Of a DNA stretch of 64,000 nucleotides, positions 25,820 to 35,401 are shown in pieces. The position numbers were made by a program, and so were the translations under genes. The DNA comes from G965197675 sp965197675 (lineage in GTDB: Bacteria; Chloroflexota; Dehalococcoidia; Plut-88900). Under the pieces are notes generated by a model. The model was given only the letters and a program-made list of their open reading frames with translations, was not told where the DNA came from and ran no database searches. Location of the stretch: the NCBI GenBank assembly GCA_965197675.1, contig OZ240221.1, positions 992,001 to 1,056,000 of the forward strand, read 5' to 3'. The stretch's first letter is position 1; each line of letters opens with the position of its first letter.

Positions 25820-26983
25820 GTGAAAATCGCCAAGAGGATGAGCAACCTGGGTACCGAGACTGCCTTTGAGGTATTAGTCAAGGCCAATGCCCTCGCAGCC
25901 AAAGGAGTGGACGTAGTTCATCTGGAGCTGGGAGAGCCGGACTTTGATACTCCTGGACATATTATCGAGTCGGCCAAAGAGGCCTTGGATCAGGGCTTTA
26001 CTCACTACGGCCCGGCAGCCGGCCTGCCGGACGTCAGGGCAAAGATAGCAGAGCACGTCTCGGAGACGCGGGATATTATGGTCTCGCCGGATAGCGTGGT
26101 TGTGACCCCTGGAGCTAAACCTATCATGTACTTCACCATGATCGCTCTGATAGAGGAGGGCGACGAAGTTATCTGCCCCAATCCGGGCTTTCCTATTTAC
26201 GAATCCATGATTAACTTCGCTGGCGGGGAAGCCGTTCCGATGCGGCTATACGAGGAAGAGGGGTTCAAGCCCGACCTGGACGAAGTCCGTCGCTCCATAA
26301 CCTCCCGTACTAAGTTGATGATCCTCAACTCCCCTCATAATCCCACAGGAGGTATGTTTGACAAGAAAGACCTGGAAACCATCGCCGAGATGGCCATCGA
26401 GCACGACCTTTTGGTGCTCAGTGACGAGATCTATCGAGACATCATCTTCGATGGCTCATACTCCAGCATCGCCAGCATTCCCGATATGCAAGACCGCACC
26501 ATTATCCTGGATGGCTTTTCCAAGACCTATGCCATGACCGGGTGGCGGTTGGGCTATGGCGTCTTCCCCCAGGAGCTTGTAACCCACGTATCAAGATTGA
26601 TGGTCAACAGCGTTTCCTGCACTGCTGCATTTGTACAGAAATCGGGCATTTCTGCCATCGACGGGCCCAAGACCGAACCTAAGAAGATGGTAGTGGAGTT
26701 CATGAGGCGGAGGGATTGGACCTGTGACGCCCTGAACAAGATCGATGGCATCCGGTGTTTCAGGCCCTCGGGGGCCTTCTATCTGTTCCCCAACGTTTCT
26801 GATCTGGGCCTAACGAGCCAGGAGTTCGGAGACCGTCTGCTATACGAAGGTGGTGTGGCGGTGTTGCCGGGCACGTCCTTCGGCAAGTTCGGCGAGGGAT
26901 ATGCTCGGATATCCTTTGCGACCTCGCTGGAGAATCTGCAAAAAGGCGTAGGTGGGATAGAGAAGTTCGTCTCCACGCTGTAA
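25820..26983 (+). CDS. PLP-dependent aminotransferase, class I/II (aspartate aminotransferase-like)
   Basis: A 387-residue fold-type I aminotransferase. The PLP lysine sits in DGFSKTYAMTGWRLGY; NSPHNPTGG carries the substrate-binding Asn and LVLSDEIYRDI the cofactor Asp/Tyr. The class I-gamma signature LELGEPDFDTPGHI is near the start. I choose GTG at 25820, preceded by GGGAGGTAGG; an ATG at 25745 would add 25 unusual residues and include the promoter. Substrate (Asp, Ala, aromatic) cannot be fixed. A divergent RidA gene is next to it. Confidence 0.9.
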   Translation: MKIAKRMSNLGTETAFEVLVKANALAAKGVDVVHLELGEPDFDTPGHIIESAKEALDQGFTHYGPAAGLPDVRAKIAEHVSETRDIMVSPDSVVVTPGAKPIMYFTMIALIEEGDEVICPNPGFPIYESMINFAGGEAVPMRLYEEEGFKPDLDEVRRSITSRTKLMILNSPHNPTGGMFDKKDLETIAEMAIEHDLLVLSDEIYRDIIFDGSYSSIASIPDMQDRTIILDGFSKTYAMTGWRLGYGVFPQELVTHVSRLMVNSVSCTAAFVQKSGISAIDGPKTEPKKMVVEFMRRRDWTCDALNKIDGIRCFRPSGAFYLFPNVSDLGLTSQEFGDRLLYEGGVAVLPGTSFGKFGEGYARISFATSLENLQKGVGGIEKFVSTL

Positions 26984-27008
26984 CGGCTAGCCCGCCTCTT
27001 GGGAAGGT

Positions 27009-27989
27009 CTATTCCCCGTTGTTGAAATGGGGCAGCACTTCTTTGGATATCCTCTCGTACTGGCCCATCATGTCAGGAGGCTGGCTCACGCTGTTCAGTA
27101 GAAACTGGGTTATTCCCAGTTCGGCGTACCCCTCGATGATGTCGATGCAGGCCTGAGGTGAGCCGATAGCTGTCCCCTGTTCGAAGAGAACCTCATCCAC
27201 GCCCATCCGCTGCTTTATGGACCACCATTCGTAATATTTGGAACAGTTTGGACATGAACAGGAAGATTCGGCGCCTTTAATTCGGGCCTCTTCCAGATTG
27301 TCCCCCACGTACGCCAGCAAAGTAACTCCCCACTCTATAGACGACGGGTCTCTACCGAAGGCCTCGGCCTCCTCCTTAATCTTTTTCTGTGCCTCTTTGT
27401 AACCCTCTATAGTTGCGTTGGTGGGGATAAATCCATCAGCGAAACGCCCCGTCCTTTTCATGACCCCAGGCGCGAATCCTTGATCCCAGTGCCCTCCCAG
27501 CCAGATGGGTACATGAGGCTTCTGCGCAGCGTGTGGTAGTAGGGTAACGTTCTCGAAATTGTGGAACTCTCCCTTGAAGGTGACGCTGTCCTCGGTGAAG
27601 AATCGCCTGATGATTTCCAGACGCTCGTCGGACAGGCGTCCTCGGACTTTCCTGTCCAGCTCTAGCGCTTCGAACTCGTGGAACAGATCGCCAATGCCAA
27701 GACCAAGCATCAGTCGTCCGTTGGTGAGCACGTCTACCGAGACTGCGGCTTTAGCCGTCAAGTATGGGAGTCGGTAGGGAAGCACCATGACCGCCGTGCC
27801 CAACCTGATAGTAGACGTGTTTTGACCTACCGCCATCAATATAGTTAGCGGATCCATCCGGTGCTTCAACACGTGGTCCGGCACCCAGAAGGAGTGGTAG
27901 CCCCACTGCTCCGCCATCTTTCCAAGCTCTGCTGGATTGATTACGTCCTTCAAATCGGAATACATGAGCCCTATCTTTACGTCTGCCAT
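27009..27989 (-). CDS. LLM class flavin-dependent oxidoreductase
   Basis: Bacterial luciferase-like monooxygenase/F420-dependent oxidoreductase of 326 aa, a TIM-barrel enzyme. Features: AEQWGYHSFWVPDHVL, RLGTAVMVLPYRLPYLTAK, and GRLMLGLGIGDLFHEFEAL. It is a close paralogue of the gene upstream of it on the same strand (28052). A short Cys-rich insertion, CSCPNCSKYYEWW, near residue 245 is absent from that paralogue and could bind a metal. FMN or F420 as cofactor cannot be decided. Start ATG preceded by TAGGAGGCACAG. Confidence 0.88.
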   Translation of the reverse strand: MADVKIGLMYSDLKDVINPAELGKMAEQWGYHSFWVPDHVLKHRMDPLTILMAVGQNTSTIRLGTAVMVLPYRLPYLTAKAAVSVDVLTNGRLMLGLGIGDLFHEFEALELDRKVRGRLSDERLEIIRRFFTEDSVTFKGEFHNFENVTLLPHAAQKPHVPIWLGGHWDQGFAPGVMKRTGRFADGFIPTNATIEGYKEAQKKIKEEAEAFGRDPSSIEWGVTLLAYVGDNLEEARIKGAESSCSCPNCSKYYEWWSIKQRMGVDEVLFEQGTAIGSPQACIDIIEGYAELGITQFLLNSVSQPPDMMGQYERISKEVLPHFNNGE

Positions 27990-28051
27990 TCTGTGCCTCC
28001 TATTGTTGCTTAAATTCGATGCTTCTGAGATTGTAGGGTAATGGTCAACTG

Positions 28052-29044
28052 CTAGTTACGCTTGAAGTGCGGCAGTACATCCCTTGCTATCCACTCGTAT
28101 TGAGGAATCTTGTCGGCGGGTTTGCATATGCTGGACAGCAGGAAATGAGTGATACCCAGGTCGGCGTATGCCTCTACCACTTCTATGCAATCCTGGGGAG
28201 TCCCTGCTGCGAAGGCATTCTCGAACTTGATGCCCGTATAGCCCACGGCCTCTTGCAGAATTCCGGGGGCCTTATCTCTTGCCTCTCTGGTGGTATCGGC
28301 CAGATACATGTACAAGAATAGGCCCCACTCGATGGTGGAGGGGTCTCTACCGAAGGCTTCGGCCTCCTGAATGATCTGCTCTTTGGCCGTCTTGTAATTT
28401 CGGAGAGAGGCTAGATAGGGCAGAAATCCATCGCCAAATCGAGCGGTCCTGCGAATCGAGCCTTTAGCGATCACTCCAGCGCCGCTGCCTGGAAATTCGC
28501 CTGGGCTGTAGTGGCTATAGCTGGCGTCCGGATTGTCGTTCAGGTCTGCGCCTATCCAGATGGGGATGTGGGGCTTTTGCACCGCCGATGGTTTCAGGGC
28601 AACATCTTTGAAATCGTGGAACTGCCCTTTATGGGTTACAGAGTGTTCGTTGAAGAATCGCCTTACGATCTCCAGCCGTTCATCGGACAGACGACCTCTT
28701 ATCTTCCTATCGATCTCCAAGGCCTCGAACTCGTGGAACAGGTCTCCGATACCCACCCCCAGTATCAGTCTGCCGTGAGACAGAACATCCACCGTGACGG
28801 CGGCCTTGGCCAGAACGTAGGGGTGCCTGTAGGGCAGCACGGAAACCGCCGTCCCAAGCTTCATCCTTGTGGTCTTCTGGGAGACTGCTGCGAGCACCGT
28901 AAGTGGGTCCATACGAGTCTTCAAGATGTGGTCGGGCAGCCAGAAGGAGTCGTAACCCAAGGACTCGTATTTCTGGGCAAGATCAGGTGGGTCCACCACG
29001 ATCTCAAGATCGCTGTAACCGACTCCGAATTGAAGATTCGCCAT
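28052..29044 (-). CDS. LLM class flavin-dependent oxidoreductase
   Basis: 330 aa, same subgroup as the gene at 27009 (shared YDSFWLPDHILKTRMDPLT and VGIGDLFHEFEALEIDRK). It differs by an insertion (NDNPDASYSHYSPGEFPGSG) and lacks the CxxC. Begins three bases after the stop of the LLM gene at 29048, so it is in the same operon. Probably an F420- or FMN-dependent oxidation of an organic substrate; not further known. Confidence 0.88.
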   Translation of the reverse strand: MANLQFGVGYSDLEIVVDPPDLAQKYESLGYDSFWLPDHILKTRMDPLTVLAAVSQKTTRMKLGTAVSVLPYRHPYVLAKAAVTVDVLSHGRLILGVGIGDLFHEFEALEIDRKIRGRLSDERLEIVRRFFNEHSVTHKGQFHDFKDVALKPSAVQKPHIPIWIGADLNDNPDASYSHYSPGEFPGSGAGVIAKGSIRRTARFGDGFLPYLASLRNYKTAKEQIIQEAEAFGRDPSTIEWGLFLYMYLADTTREARDKAPGILQEAVGYTGIKFENAFAAGTPQDCIEVVEAYADLGITHFLLSSICKPADKIPQYEWIARDVLPHFKRN

Positions 29045-29047
29045 AAC

Positions 29048-30007
29048 TCACCTATCTTTGCGATATTGAGGGATTACCTTTTGGCTAAAGTCTCTCAGGA
29101 CATCAAAAGAGAAGGGGGGACGAAGACCAAACACAATCTGGTGGGCGCCCAGCCCGACGTACTGTTTGACGTACCGTTCCATGCTTTCCACGTCCTCTAC
29201 GACGCTGGCGCCCTTGGCCAGTGGGTCTTCCGGATCCACCTTCTTGAGGTTTCTGTCCCACTCCTCGCGTTTGCTAGGAGGTATGAAGGACACAGAAACT
29301 GTCCTCTCTATCTCCGCAGGATCTCTTCCTATATCTCTGCAATGCCGTTCGAGCACGTTGAACTTGCGGGTCACGGTCTCGGGGCTGCTACCCGTGAGGT
29401 TCATCGCGTCGGCGTATTTAGCTACTATCCTGAGTGTCTTCTTTTCACCTCCGCCGCCTACCAAGATGGGTGGATGGGGCCGCTGTATGGGTTTGGGATC
29501 GAAAGGTGCATCCTTTAGCGTATAGTGATCGCCCTGAAAGCTTACCGGCCCATTGGATTCCCACAGCAGCTTGATCATCTGAACCGCCTCTTCTAGATGG
29601 TCGATACGCTGACCAGTGGTGAAGAAGGGTATGCCGTAGGAGGTGTGCTCCAGCTCGGCCCAGCCTGCGCCAATGCCGAGGATCAGGCGGCCCTCGCTCA
29701 AGATATCGACTGTAGTAGCCATCTTGGCCAGCACGACAGGATGTCGATAGGTGTTGCAGGTAACGAGACAGCCTATCTTGGCGTGCTTGGTGAGCATGGC
29801 GATGGCGGAAAGGGCGCTCCATCCTTCGAGGCATGGGCCCTCATTTCGTCCAGGGTCTGCAGGGATCAGGTGATCGAAGGTCCATATAACGTCAAAGCCC
29901 AGGTCATCGACGATCTGGCAAGCCTCTCGAATTTGAGGCCAGGTAATGTTTTCCAGGTTCAGCGTGCACCCAAACCTTACAGGGCGATTGGTACCTTTAG
30001 CCGCCAT
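29048..30007 (-). CDS. LLM class F420-dependent oxidoreductase
   Basis: 319 aa, of a second LLM subgroup. It shows FGCTLNLENITWPQIREACQ, VIWTFDHLIPADPGRNEG, GCLVTCNTYRHPVVLAKMA and LILGIGAGWAELEHTSYGIPF, the pattern of F420-dependent TIGR03560-like enzymes. Starts two bases after the stop of the fourth LLM gene (30010), its paralogue. Substrate unknown. Confidence 0.88.
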   Translation of the reverse strand: MAAKGTNRPVRFGCTLNLENITWPQIREACQIVDDLGFDVIWTFDHLIPADPGRNEGPCLEGWSALSAIAMLTKHAKIGCLVTCNTYRHPVVLAKMATTVDILSEGRLILGIGAGWAELEHTSYGIPFFTTGQRIDHLEEAVQMIKLLWESNGPVSFQGDHYTLKDAPFDPKPIQRPHPPILVGGGGEKKTLRIVAKYADAMNLTGSSPETVTRKFNVLERHCRDIGRDPAEIERTVSVSFIPPSKREEWDRNLKKVDPEDPLAKGASVVEDVESMERYVKQYVGLGAHQIVFGLRPPFSFDVLRDFSQKVIPQYRKDR

Positions 30008-30009
30008 TG

Positions 30010-30963
30010 CTATCTAAACTCCGGCATGACCTGCTGGCTGAATGTATTGAGGATATCAAATGGGTATGGAGACCTCATGCTGAACATGATGTGGTCCATA
30101 CCCAAGTCTACTTGAGTGCGGGTGAAGTCCATTAGAGACTGCTCGGTACCTTCTACTGTCATTCTTGCCATGTCCTCTGCCCCGGCAGGATTGGTCTTGC
30201 GCAGGTTGTCTATGTACTGGTTCCACGGCGCCATCTGGTCGGGTGGTATCAAGCGGGCCTGGACGGTTTTCTCGATCTCATTCGGGTCTCGTCCCACGTC
30301 CTTACAGTGCTGCTCCAGGACGCGGAGCTTGTGACCTGTGACCTCTGGCTTGCCCAGAATGTTCACTGCATCTGCCCACTCAGCCGATATTCTCAGAGTC
30401 CTCTTCTCCCCACCTCCCCCTATCAGGATGGGCGGATGGGGGCTTTGTAGGGGCTTTGGATCAAAGGGGGCATCTTTGAGGGTGTAGTATTCACCCTGAA
30501 AATCAACCGGCCCATCCGAGTCCCACAACAGCCTGACAATCTGCACCGCCTCCTCCAGACGACTAATCCTCTCGCCTACCGTATAGAAGGGGATGCCGTA
30601 GGCGGTATGCTCCAGCTCAAACCAGCCTGCGCCAATGCCAAGATTGAGACGTCCACCACTGATTATATCCACAGTGGCCGCCATCTTGGCTAGGACGGCG
30701 GGATGTCGGTAAGTGTTGCCTGAGACCATACAACCTATCCTGATCTCTCTAGTCATCACGGCCATGGCGGAAAGGAGAGTCCATCCCTCCAAACACGGCC
30801 CCTCGCTTAGACCCTGGTCTGACGGGATGAAGTGGTCGTGTGTCCAGATGCTATCGAAACCTATGTCTTCGATGACCTGGCAGGCCTCTCTCAGCTCCGG
30901 CCAGGTGACTCGCTCCTGCCCGATGGAAACGCCGAATTTTATTGAGCCGGTCCTTTTTTGCAT
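30010..30963 (-). CDS. LLM class F420-dependent oxidoreductase
   Basis: First gene of the four-gene LLM operon. Paralogue of the next gene, with FGVSIGQERVTWPELREACQ, FDSIWTHDHFIPSDQGLSEG and LNLGIGAGWFELEHTAYGIPF. I set the start at the ATG at 30963 (MQKRTGSIKFG) because the enzyme core begins there; an ATG at 31044 would add 27 hydrophobic residues that would look like a membrane segment in an otherwise cytoplasmic enzyme. Neither start has a strong ribosome site, so the start is uncertain. 317 aa with my start. Confidence 0.82.
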   Translation of the reverse strand: MQKRTGSIKFGVSIGQERVTWPELREACQVIEDIGFDSIWTHDHFIPSDQGLSEGPCLEGWTLLSAMAVMTREIRIGCMVSGNTYRHPAVLAKMAATVDIISGGRLNLGIGAGWFELEHTAYGIPFYTVGERISRLEEAVQIVRLLWDSDGPVDFQGEYYTLKDAPFDPKPLQSPHPPILIGGGGEKRTLRISAEWADAVNILGKPEVTGHKLRVLEQHCKDVGRDPNEIEKTVQARLIPPDQMAPWNQYIDNLRKTNPAGAEDMARMTVEGTEQSLMDFTRTQVDLGMDHIMFSMRSPYPFDILNTFSQQVMPEFR

Positions 30964-31077
30964 GTCGGGTTTGGAAACGAGATGAAGTCGCCAAATAGAT
31001 AGTGGGATTATGGTGATTATATCTGCAAAGACTTGAAGCATCAAGGCGAGATGCAGGGCTGATGACCTAATTTCAAA

Positions 31078-31107
31078 TTGACACTGGGAAACACCATGAT
31101 GTACATT
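31078..31107 (+). promoter_or_regulatory. Sigma70-type promoter for apt
   Basis: A perfect TTGACA (31078-31083) and TACATT (31102-31107) with an 18-base spacer lie 18 bases before the apt ATG. Confidence 0.45.
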
Positions 31108-31124
31108 GCCTTCTCGGGGAGTGC

Positions 31125-31637
31125 ATGGATCTGAAGAAGTACATAGCCGAGGTACCCGATTTTCCCAGGGAGGGCATCCTGTTCAGGGACATCACGCCCT
31201 TGCTACAAAATCCCGGTGCATTCCGCTATGCTGTTGACTGGTTCTCCCAGGCTTATCGAGATGAGGATATAGACGTGATCATCCCCATCGAGGCGAGAGG
31301 TTTCATATTTGGTGCATCCCTCGCCTACAAAATGGGCGTGCCTCTTGTACCCATCAGGAAGCCTGGAAAACTGCCTCGCCAGACGGTGGGCGTGGAGTAC
31401 TCACTGGAATACGGCACTGATAGCGCCGAGATGCACCAGGACGGAGTCCATCGGGGCCAGAGAGTCCTCATAATCGATGACCTGCTGGCCACCGGAGGCA
31501 CGGCGGCTGCCGCCGTAGAGCTGGTTGATAAACTGGGTGGAGAGATCGTGGCAGTGACGTTCTTGGTGGAACTCGAAGATCTCAAGGGCCGAGAAAAGCT
31601 AAAGGGGTACCCTGTATCCTCACTTATCCAGTTCTAA
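31125..31637 (+). CDS. apt: Adenine phosphoribosyltransferase
   Basis: Salvages adenine to AMP using PRPP (170 aa, normal length). The N-terminal VPDFPREGILFRDITPLLQ is diagnostic for Apt and the PRPP-binding loop is VLIIDDLLATGGTAAAAVEL. FIFGASLAYKMGVPLVPIRK carries further conserved residues. CGGGGAG precedes the ATG. The HAD-family hydrolase gene follows 53 bases later and may be co-transcribed. Confidence 0.94.
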   Translation: MDLKKYIAEVPDFPREGILFRDITPLLQNPGAFRYAVDWFSQAYRDEDIDVIIPIEARGFIFGASLAYKMGVPLVPIRKPGKLPRQTVGVEYSLEYGTDSAEMHQDGVHRGQRVLIIDDLLATGGTAAAAVELVDKLGGEIVAVTFLVELEDLKGREKLKGYPVSSLIQF

Positions 31638-31690
31638 CGACGAGCTATAGTGATCCTGTAGACAGCTGGCGCAATCTAGAAAGTTGTGGT

Positions 31691-32455
31691 TTGAAAAGTA
31701 ACGGTATAAGAGCCATAACCTTCGATCTGTGGAATACGTTGATCGTTGACACTCTTGAAGGTGGGCGAACGCGGGCCTCTCGGCGGGCGAAGGCCACCCG
31801 GGACACACTGTCGAATGAGGGTTACTCCTTCGACATCGAGCAGATCTGTGAGGCCTATTCCGTCTCCCAGAGAATGTTCGAGGAGATCAGGTCTGACGGG
31901 CTGGATACCAACTTCAGCGAGCAGATAGATATCTTCCTGGGCCTGATCGATGACGGTCTAGAGGGGGATTTGAATCCCTCTGCCAGGGAACGTATAAGTC
32001 TGGATCACGCCAACACCTTCTTCGATGATCCGCCCGACCTGATGCCTGGTGTACCGGAAGTCCTGGGTATCCTGAGCGAGCAGGGCTATAGGCTGGGACT
32101 GATCTGCAACTCTGGTGCAACGCCAGGGTGCATACAGAGACAGTTTCTGAAAGACAAGGGCGTCTCTCGCCACCTGGAAACTCTGACCTTCTCCGACGAG
32201 GAGAGGCTGGCAAAGCCATCGGCAGGGATGTTCCTGGATACGCTCAAAGCATTGGACGTGCTGCCGGAGAATAGCGTGCACATCGGGGACAGGCCCGAGA
32301 CGGACATCTTGGGCGCCAAGGCACTGGGAATGAAGGCTGTGCTCATAGGGTCTGCCTCCCCCAACGGCATTGGCTACGTTCCAGATGCCTGCATACAGCA
32401 TCTGAACGAGCTTCCTGCTGTAATAGAGTCGTTTAGCTCGACCACAGACAGGTAG
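31691..32455 (+). CDS. HAD superfamily hydrolase
   Basis: A 254-residue HAD phosphatase. Motif I is ITFDLWNTLIVD (nucleophile Asp; the residue two after it is Trp, not the usual Asp), motif II ICNSG, motif III around the KPSAG lysine, and motif IV HIGDRPETDILGAKALGMK. The cap is inserted after motif I (C1 type). Starts at a TTG (31691), 53 bases after apt. With the acid/base Asp replaced, it resembles dehalogenase or L-2-haloacid-type HADs as much as a phosphatase (inference). Confidence 0.8.
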   Translation: MKSNGIRAITFDLWNTLIVDTLEGGRTRASRRAKATRDTLSNEGYSFDIEQICEAYSVSQRMFEEIRSDGLDTNFSEQIDIFLGLIDDGLEGDLNPSARERISLDHANTFFDDPPDLMPGVPEVLGILSEQGYRLGLICNSGATPGCIQRQFLKDKGVSRHLETLTFSDEERLAKPSAGMFLDTLKALDVLPENSVHIGDRPETDILGAKALGMKAVLIGSASPNGIGYVPDACIQHLNELPAVIESFSSTTDR

Positions 32456-32471
32456 AAAGCCCGATGTCTCG

Positions 32472-33692
32472 CTAGTTGATTACCTCTAGCTCTTTTAGCT
32501 CTGCGACTTCTTCCCACGAGTAGCCGCATATCTCGGTGAGAATCTCCTCGGTGTGCTGTCCCAGCTCTGGGGCGGGCATCCTCACCTTGCCGGGGGTCTT
32601 GCTGAGCTGAACAGGTAGACCCGCCATTTGAATCGGGCCCGCGTTAGGATGGTCCAGGTCGGCGATGAACTCGTTTTCCAGAACTTGGGGGTCTTCCAAT
32701 ACCTCGGAATACTCTCTAAGGGGCGCCCAGGTAAGGCCGTTTCTGCCCAAGATGCTCTTCCACTCGGAGATCGGTTTCTCGCCGAATTTCTTCTTCAGTA
32801 TAGCCGTCAACTCACTTGAGTTCTCTACGGCCCTCTTCTCTACGACATCGAACCGAGGATCCTGCTCGAGCTCCGGGGAGGCAAGGGCTTCGCACAGGGA
32901 TTTCCATTCCTCGTCGGTACCTGCGCAATCAAGAGACAGCCACTTCTCATCGCTGGACTGATAGATGTTCGAGAAGGGGTTGATGGGATACTCATCGGTT
33001 CTCATTACGGGGCTGGGTACATGGCCCTCGAACAGGTAGCGCTGAAGATTCAGGGCGCCTACGTGGATTTGCCCTCCCAATAAGGAAGTGTTCACTTCCT
33101 GGGCGATCCCTGTGCGCTCTCGGGCCAGTAGGGCCATTATCGTACCGTATGCCAGAGACGCGGCGCCTCCTCTATCGGCCAGGTCTGACCATACGGGTAC
33201 TGGGCCTTCGCGATTTTCGTAGCTCACGAAACCACCCCAGAACTGGGCAACGAAGTCGTTGGACTGACGGTTGCTGATAGGGCCTTCCTCACCCTGTCCG
33301 GTGCCGTGAGCGTATATCAGCTTGGGATTGTGCTTCTTCAGTTCGTCATAGCTAAGACCCAATCGATTCAGTCCTGGTTTGCGGAAGTTGGACAGTAGAA
33401 CGTCGGACTTGGCCGCCAGCCGATACATCACCTCTCGACCCCTCTCCTTTTTCAGGTCTATGGCCAGCCCTTTCTTGTTCCGGTTGTTATTTTGGAAATA
33501 GTAAGAAAGGTTGCCTGGAGACTCTCTGAGGGCCTGCCTCTCCGGCCTCACGTGCCGCCCGGGGTCGCCTGAGAGACGCTCCTCGACTTTGATGACTTCG
33601 GCGCCCATGTCGGCCAGCAATGTCGCTGCGCCAGGCCCGTGGTGCCAGACGGTCACGTCCAGAATCCGAAAGCCTTCTAATGCCATAGTCAT
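32472..33692 (-). CDS. CaiB/BaiF family CoA-transferase
   Basis: 406 aa class III CoA-transferase. It opens FRILDVTVWHHGPGAATLLADMGAEVIKVEE and has NRNKKGLAIDLKKERGREVM and GLSYDELKKHNPKLIYAHGTG. The probable catalytic Asp lies in VPVWSDLADRGGAASLAYG. Paralogue of the gene just upstream (33710), 17 bases away on the same strand; both are closer to each other than to the pair at 21547-24044. Substrate unknown. Confidence 0.87.
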   Translation of the reverse strand: MTMALEGFRILDVTVWHHGPGAATLLADMGAEVIKVEERLSGDPGRHVRPERQALRESPGNLSYYFQNNNRNKKGLAIDLKKERGREVMYRLAAKSDVLLSNFRKPGLNRLGLSYDELKKHNPKLIYAHGTGQGEEGPISNRQSNDFVAQFWGGFVSYENREGPVPVWSDLADRGGAASLAYGTIMALLARERTGIAQEVNTSLLGGQIHVGALNLQRYLFEGHVPSPVMRTDEYPINPFSNIYQSSDEKWLSLDCAGTDEEWKSLCEALASPELEQDPRFDVVEKRAVENSSELTAILKKKFGEKPISEWKSILGRNGLTWAPLREYSEVLEDPQVLENEFIADLDHPNAGPIQMAGLPVQLSKTPGKVRMPAPELGQHTEEILTEICGYSWEEVAELKELEVIN

Positions 33693-33709
33693 GACATCAC
33701 CTCTGTTGG

Positions 33710-34915
33710 TTAGATTGTGCCCTCTTGTTTTAGTTTGCTCAACTCTTGCGAATCGAATTCACCGACCTCTTTCAGGACTTGCTCTGTGTGCTCTCCCAAC
33801 TCCGGTGCGGGTGCTCTGATGCTGCCGGGAGTCTCTAGCAGCCTGAATGGTATGCCTACCATCTGAATGGGGCCTATCCTTGGGTGTTCAAAGTCGACTA
33901 TGTATTCGTTTTCTACTACTTGAGGATCAGTAGTGACCGCGGCGTAGTCGTTGAGGGGCGACCAGCCCAGATCGGTTGCTCCCAGAAGCTTGTCCCATTC
34001 ATCGAGAGTCCTTTCGGCGATGAGGTCTTTGAGGAGTTGCATCATCATCTCCCGGTTGGTCTTGGTCCTCTTCTCGTTAGTGTCAAAGCGAGGGTCGAAC
34101 TCCAGGTCTTCCCGTTCGATGGCTCTGCACAGCTTGGGCCAGCTTTGCGTCTCTGACAAGAACCCCAGGATCATCCACTTGTGATCCTTGGTCTTGTACA
34201 TTTTGAAGAAGGGGCTGGACATCTGGTCATACTGCATGCCCCAGGGAGAGGTGCCATTGAAGATATTGGACTGGATGTTGAGAGACATCCAGTTGATCTG
34301 GCTCCCCAGAAGAGAGGAGTAAATTTCCTGACCCTCGCCTGTACGCTCTCGAGCTATCAGGGCCGCGGCTATGCCGAAGGCCATTAGTATTGCATCTTGC
34401 TGATCGGAGAGGCCTCCCCAGAAAGGGACCGGCCCATCGAGGCTGCCGTGACTCAGGTATCCCGACAGGAACTGAGTAGTAACGTCGCTGGTCGGCTTGT
34501 CCTTGTCTGGCCCCTTTGGCCCTCGACCCGTCGCCAATGCATACACCAGCTTCGGATTTCGCTTGCTAAGAGTAGGGTAGTCGAAACTCAACTCTTTCAA
34601 GGCAGCCATTGGAAAGTTGGAGAGAAACACATCGGATGCTTCGGCCAATCGCAAGACCACGTCTCTTCCGCTTTTGGTCTTGATGTCTAGAGCAACGCCC
34701 CTCTTGTTACGATTGTTATTCTCGAAATAGTAGGAGAGAGGGAAAAGCTCCTTGCCTGGCGGTGTGCCTCTCACCTTCCTGCCGGGGTCGCCTTCACCCT
34801 TCTGCTCGATCTTGAATACGTCGGCTCCCATGTCGGCCAGCATGGCACCGACCACTGGGCCCTGCTGACCAGTGGTCAGGTCCACCACCCGTATCCCATC
34901 TAATGCCATTGGCAT
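33710..34915 (-). CDS. CaiB/BaiF family CoA-transferase
   Basis: 401 aa, first gene of the two-gene unit. It has IRVVDLTTGQQGPVVGAML, NRNKRGVALDIKTKSGRDVV and GLSDQQDAILMAFGIAAAL, where the candidate catalytic Asp lies. The pair could form a heteromeric class III CoA-transferase, an arrangement known in this superfamily for succinyl-CoA:benzylsuccinate-type enzymes (inference). Confidence 0.87.
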   Translation of the reverse strand: MPMALDGIRVVDLTTGQQGPVVGAMLADMGADVFKIEQKGEGDPGRKVRGTPPGKELFPLSYYFENNNRNKRGVALDIKTKSGRDVVLRLAEASDVFLSNFPMAALKELSFDYPTLSKRNPKLVYALATGRGPKGPDKDKPTSDVTTQFLSGYLSHGSLDGPVPFWGGLSDQQDAILMAFGIAAALIARERTGEGQEIYSSLLGSQINWMSLNIQSNIFNGTSPWGMQYDQMSSPFFKMYKTKDHKWMILGFLSETQSWPKLCRAIEREDLEFDPRFDTNEKRTKTNREMMMQLLKDLIAERTLDEWDKLLGATDLGWSPLNDYAAVTTDPQVVENEYIVDFEHPRIGPIQMVGIPFRLLETPGSIRAPAPELGEHTEQVLKEVGEFDSQELSKLKQEGTI

Positions 34916-35401
34916 AAACGGCCCTCCTCGGGGCAGTATCCAAGTGTCTCAAGATTATTCTCAGGCTGAGTCCTTGTCAAGGTGTCAAATATCCCCCAAA
35001 TCTCCTGCCTAAATTGGTGAGGGGGTGGTTGAGGCGCTTAGAGCACGTACTCAGTGTGGGTCTTGGGGCCATATCGAGTGGTTGGGTGGCGTTCCGGTGA
35101 TGGGCTTGGTTGAGATGGGGACGTTTTCGCCTAGATTTGGGCGGCAGGGGTCTGTACGTCCCCAACTTGATTTAGCACAGAACTCCCATCTATTATGGGT
35201 ACCGCAGCGCATTTGATGAAGTCCCTGTGGGTATTCCCCCAAGGTCTTTCGATTTTCGGGGATTCATCCTGTCATGCTCTCGAATGCGGGAATCCACCAC
35301 TCGGCACGCCGGACTCCTGCTTTCGCAGGGGTGACGAAAATACCACCAATATGGGAGGACCGAAATGCCCTACCTGCCAGGCAGGGCTTGCAAACATTGC
35401 C
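34916..35401. other. Intergenic region with REP-type sequence before recN
   Basis: Nearly 490 bases without a supported gene. It holds the CoA-transferase promoter side, then a REP-like stretch from about 35262 to 35340 (GAATGCGGGAATCCA ... GCTTTCGCAGGGGTGACG), and a palindrome CCTGCCAGGCAGG just before recN. A frame in phase with recN stays open to 35195, but its residues read as translated repeat. Confidence 0.5.

Noticed and set aside
28511..29518. Forward 335-codon frame
   Set aside because: Antisense to two well-supported LLM oxidoreductase genes; no family resemblance and no ribosome site.
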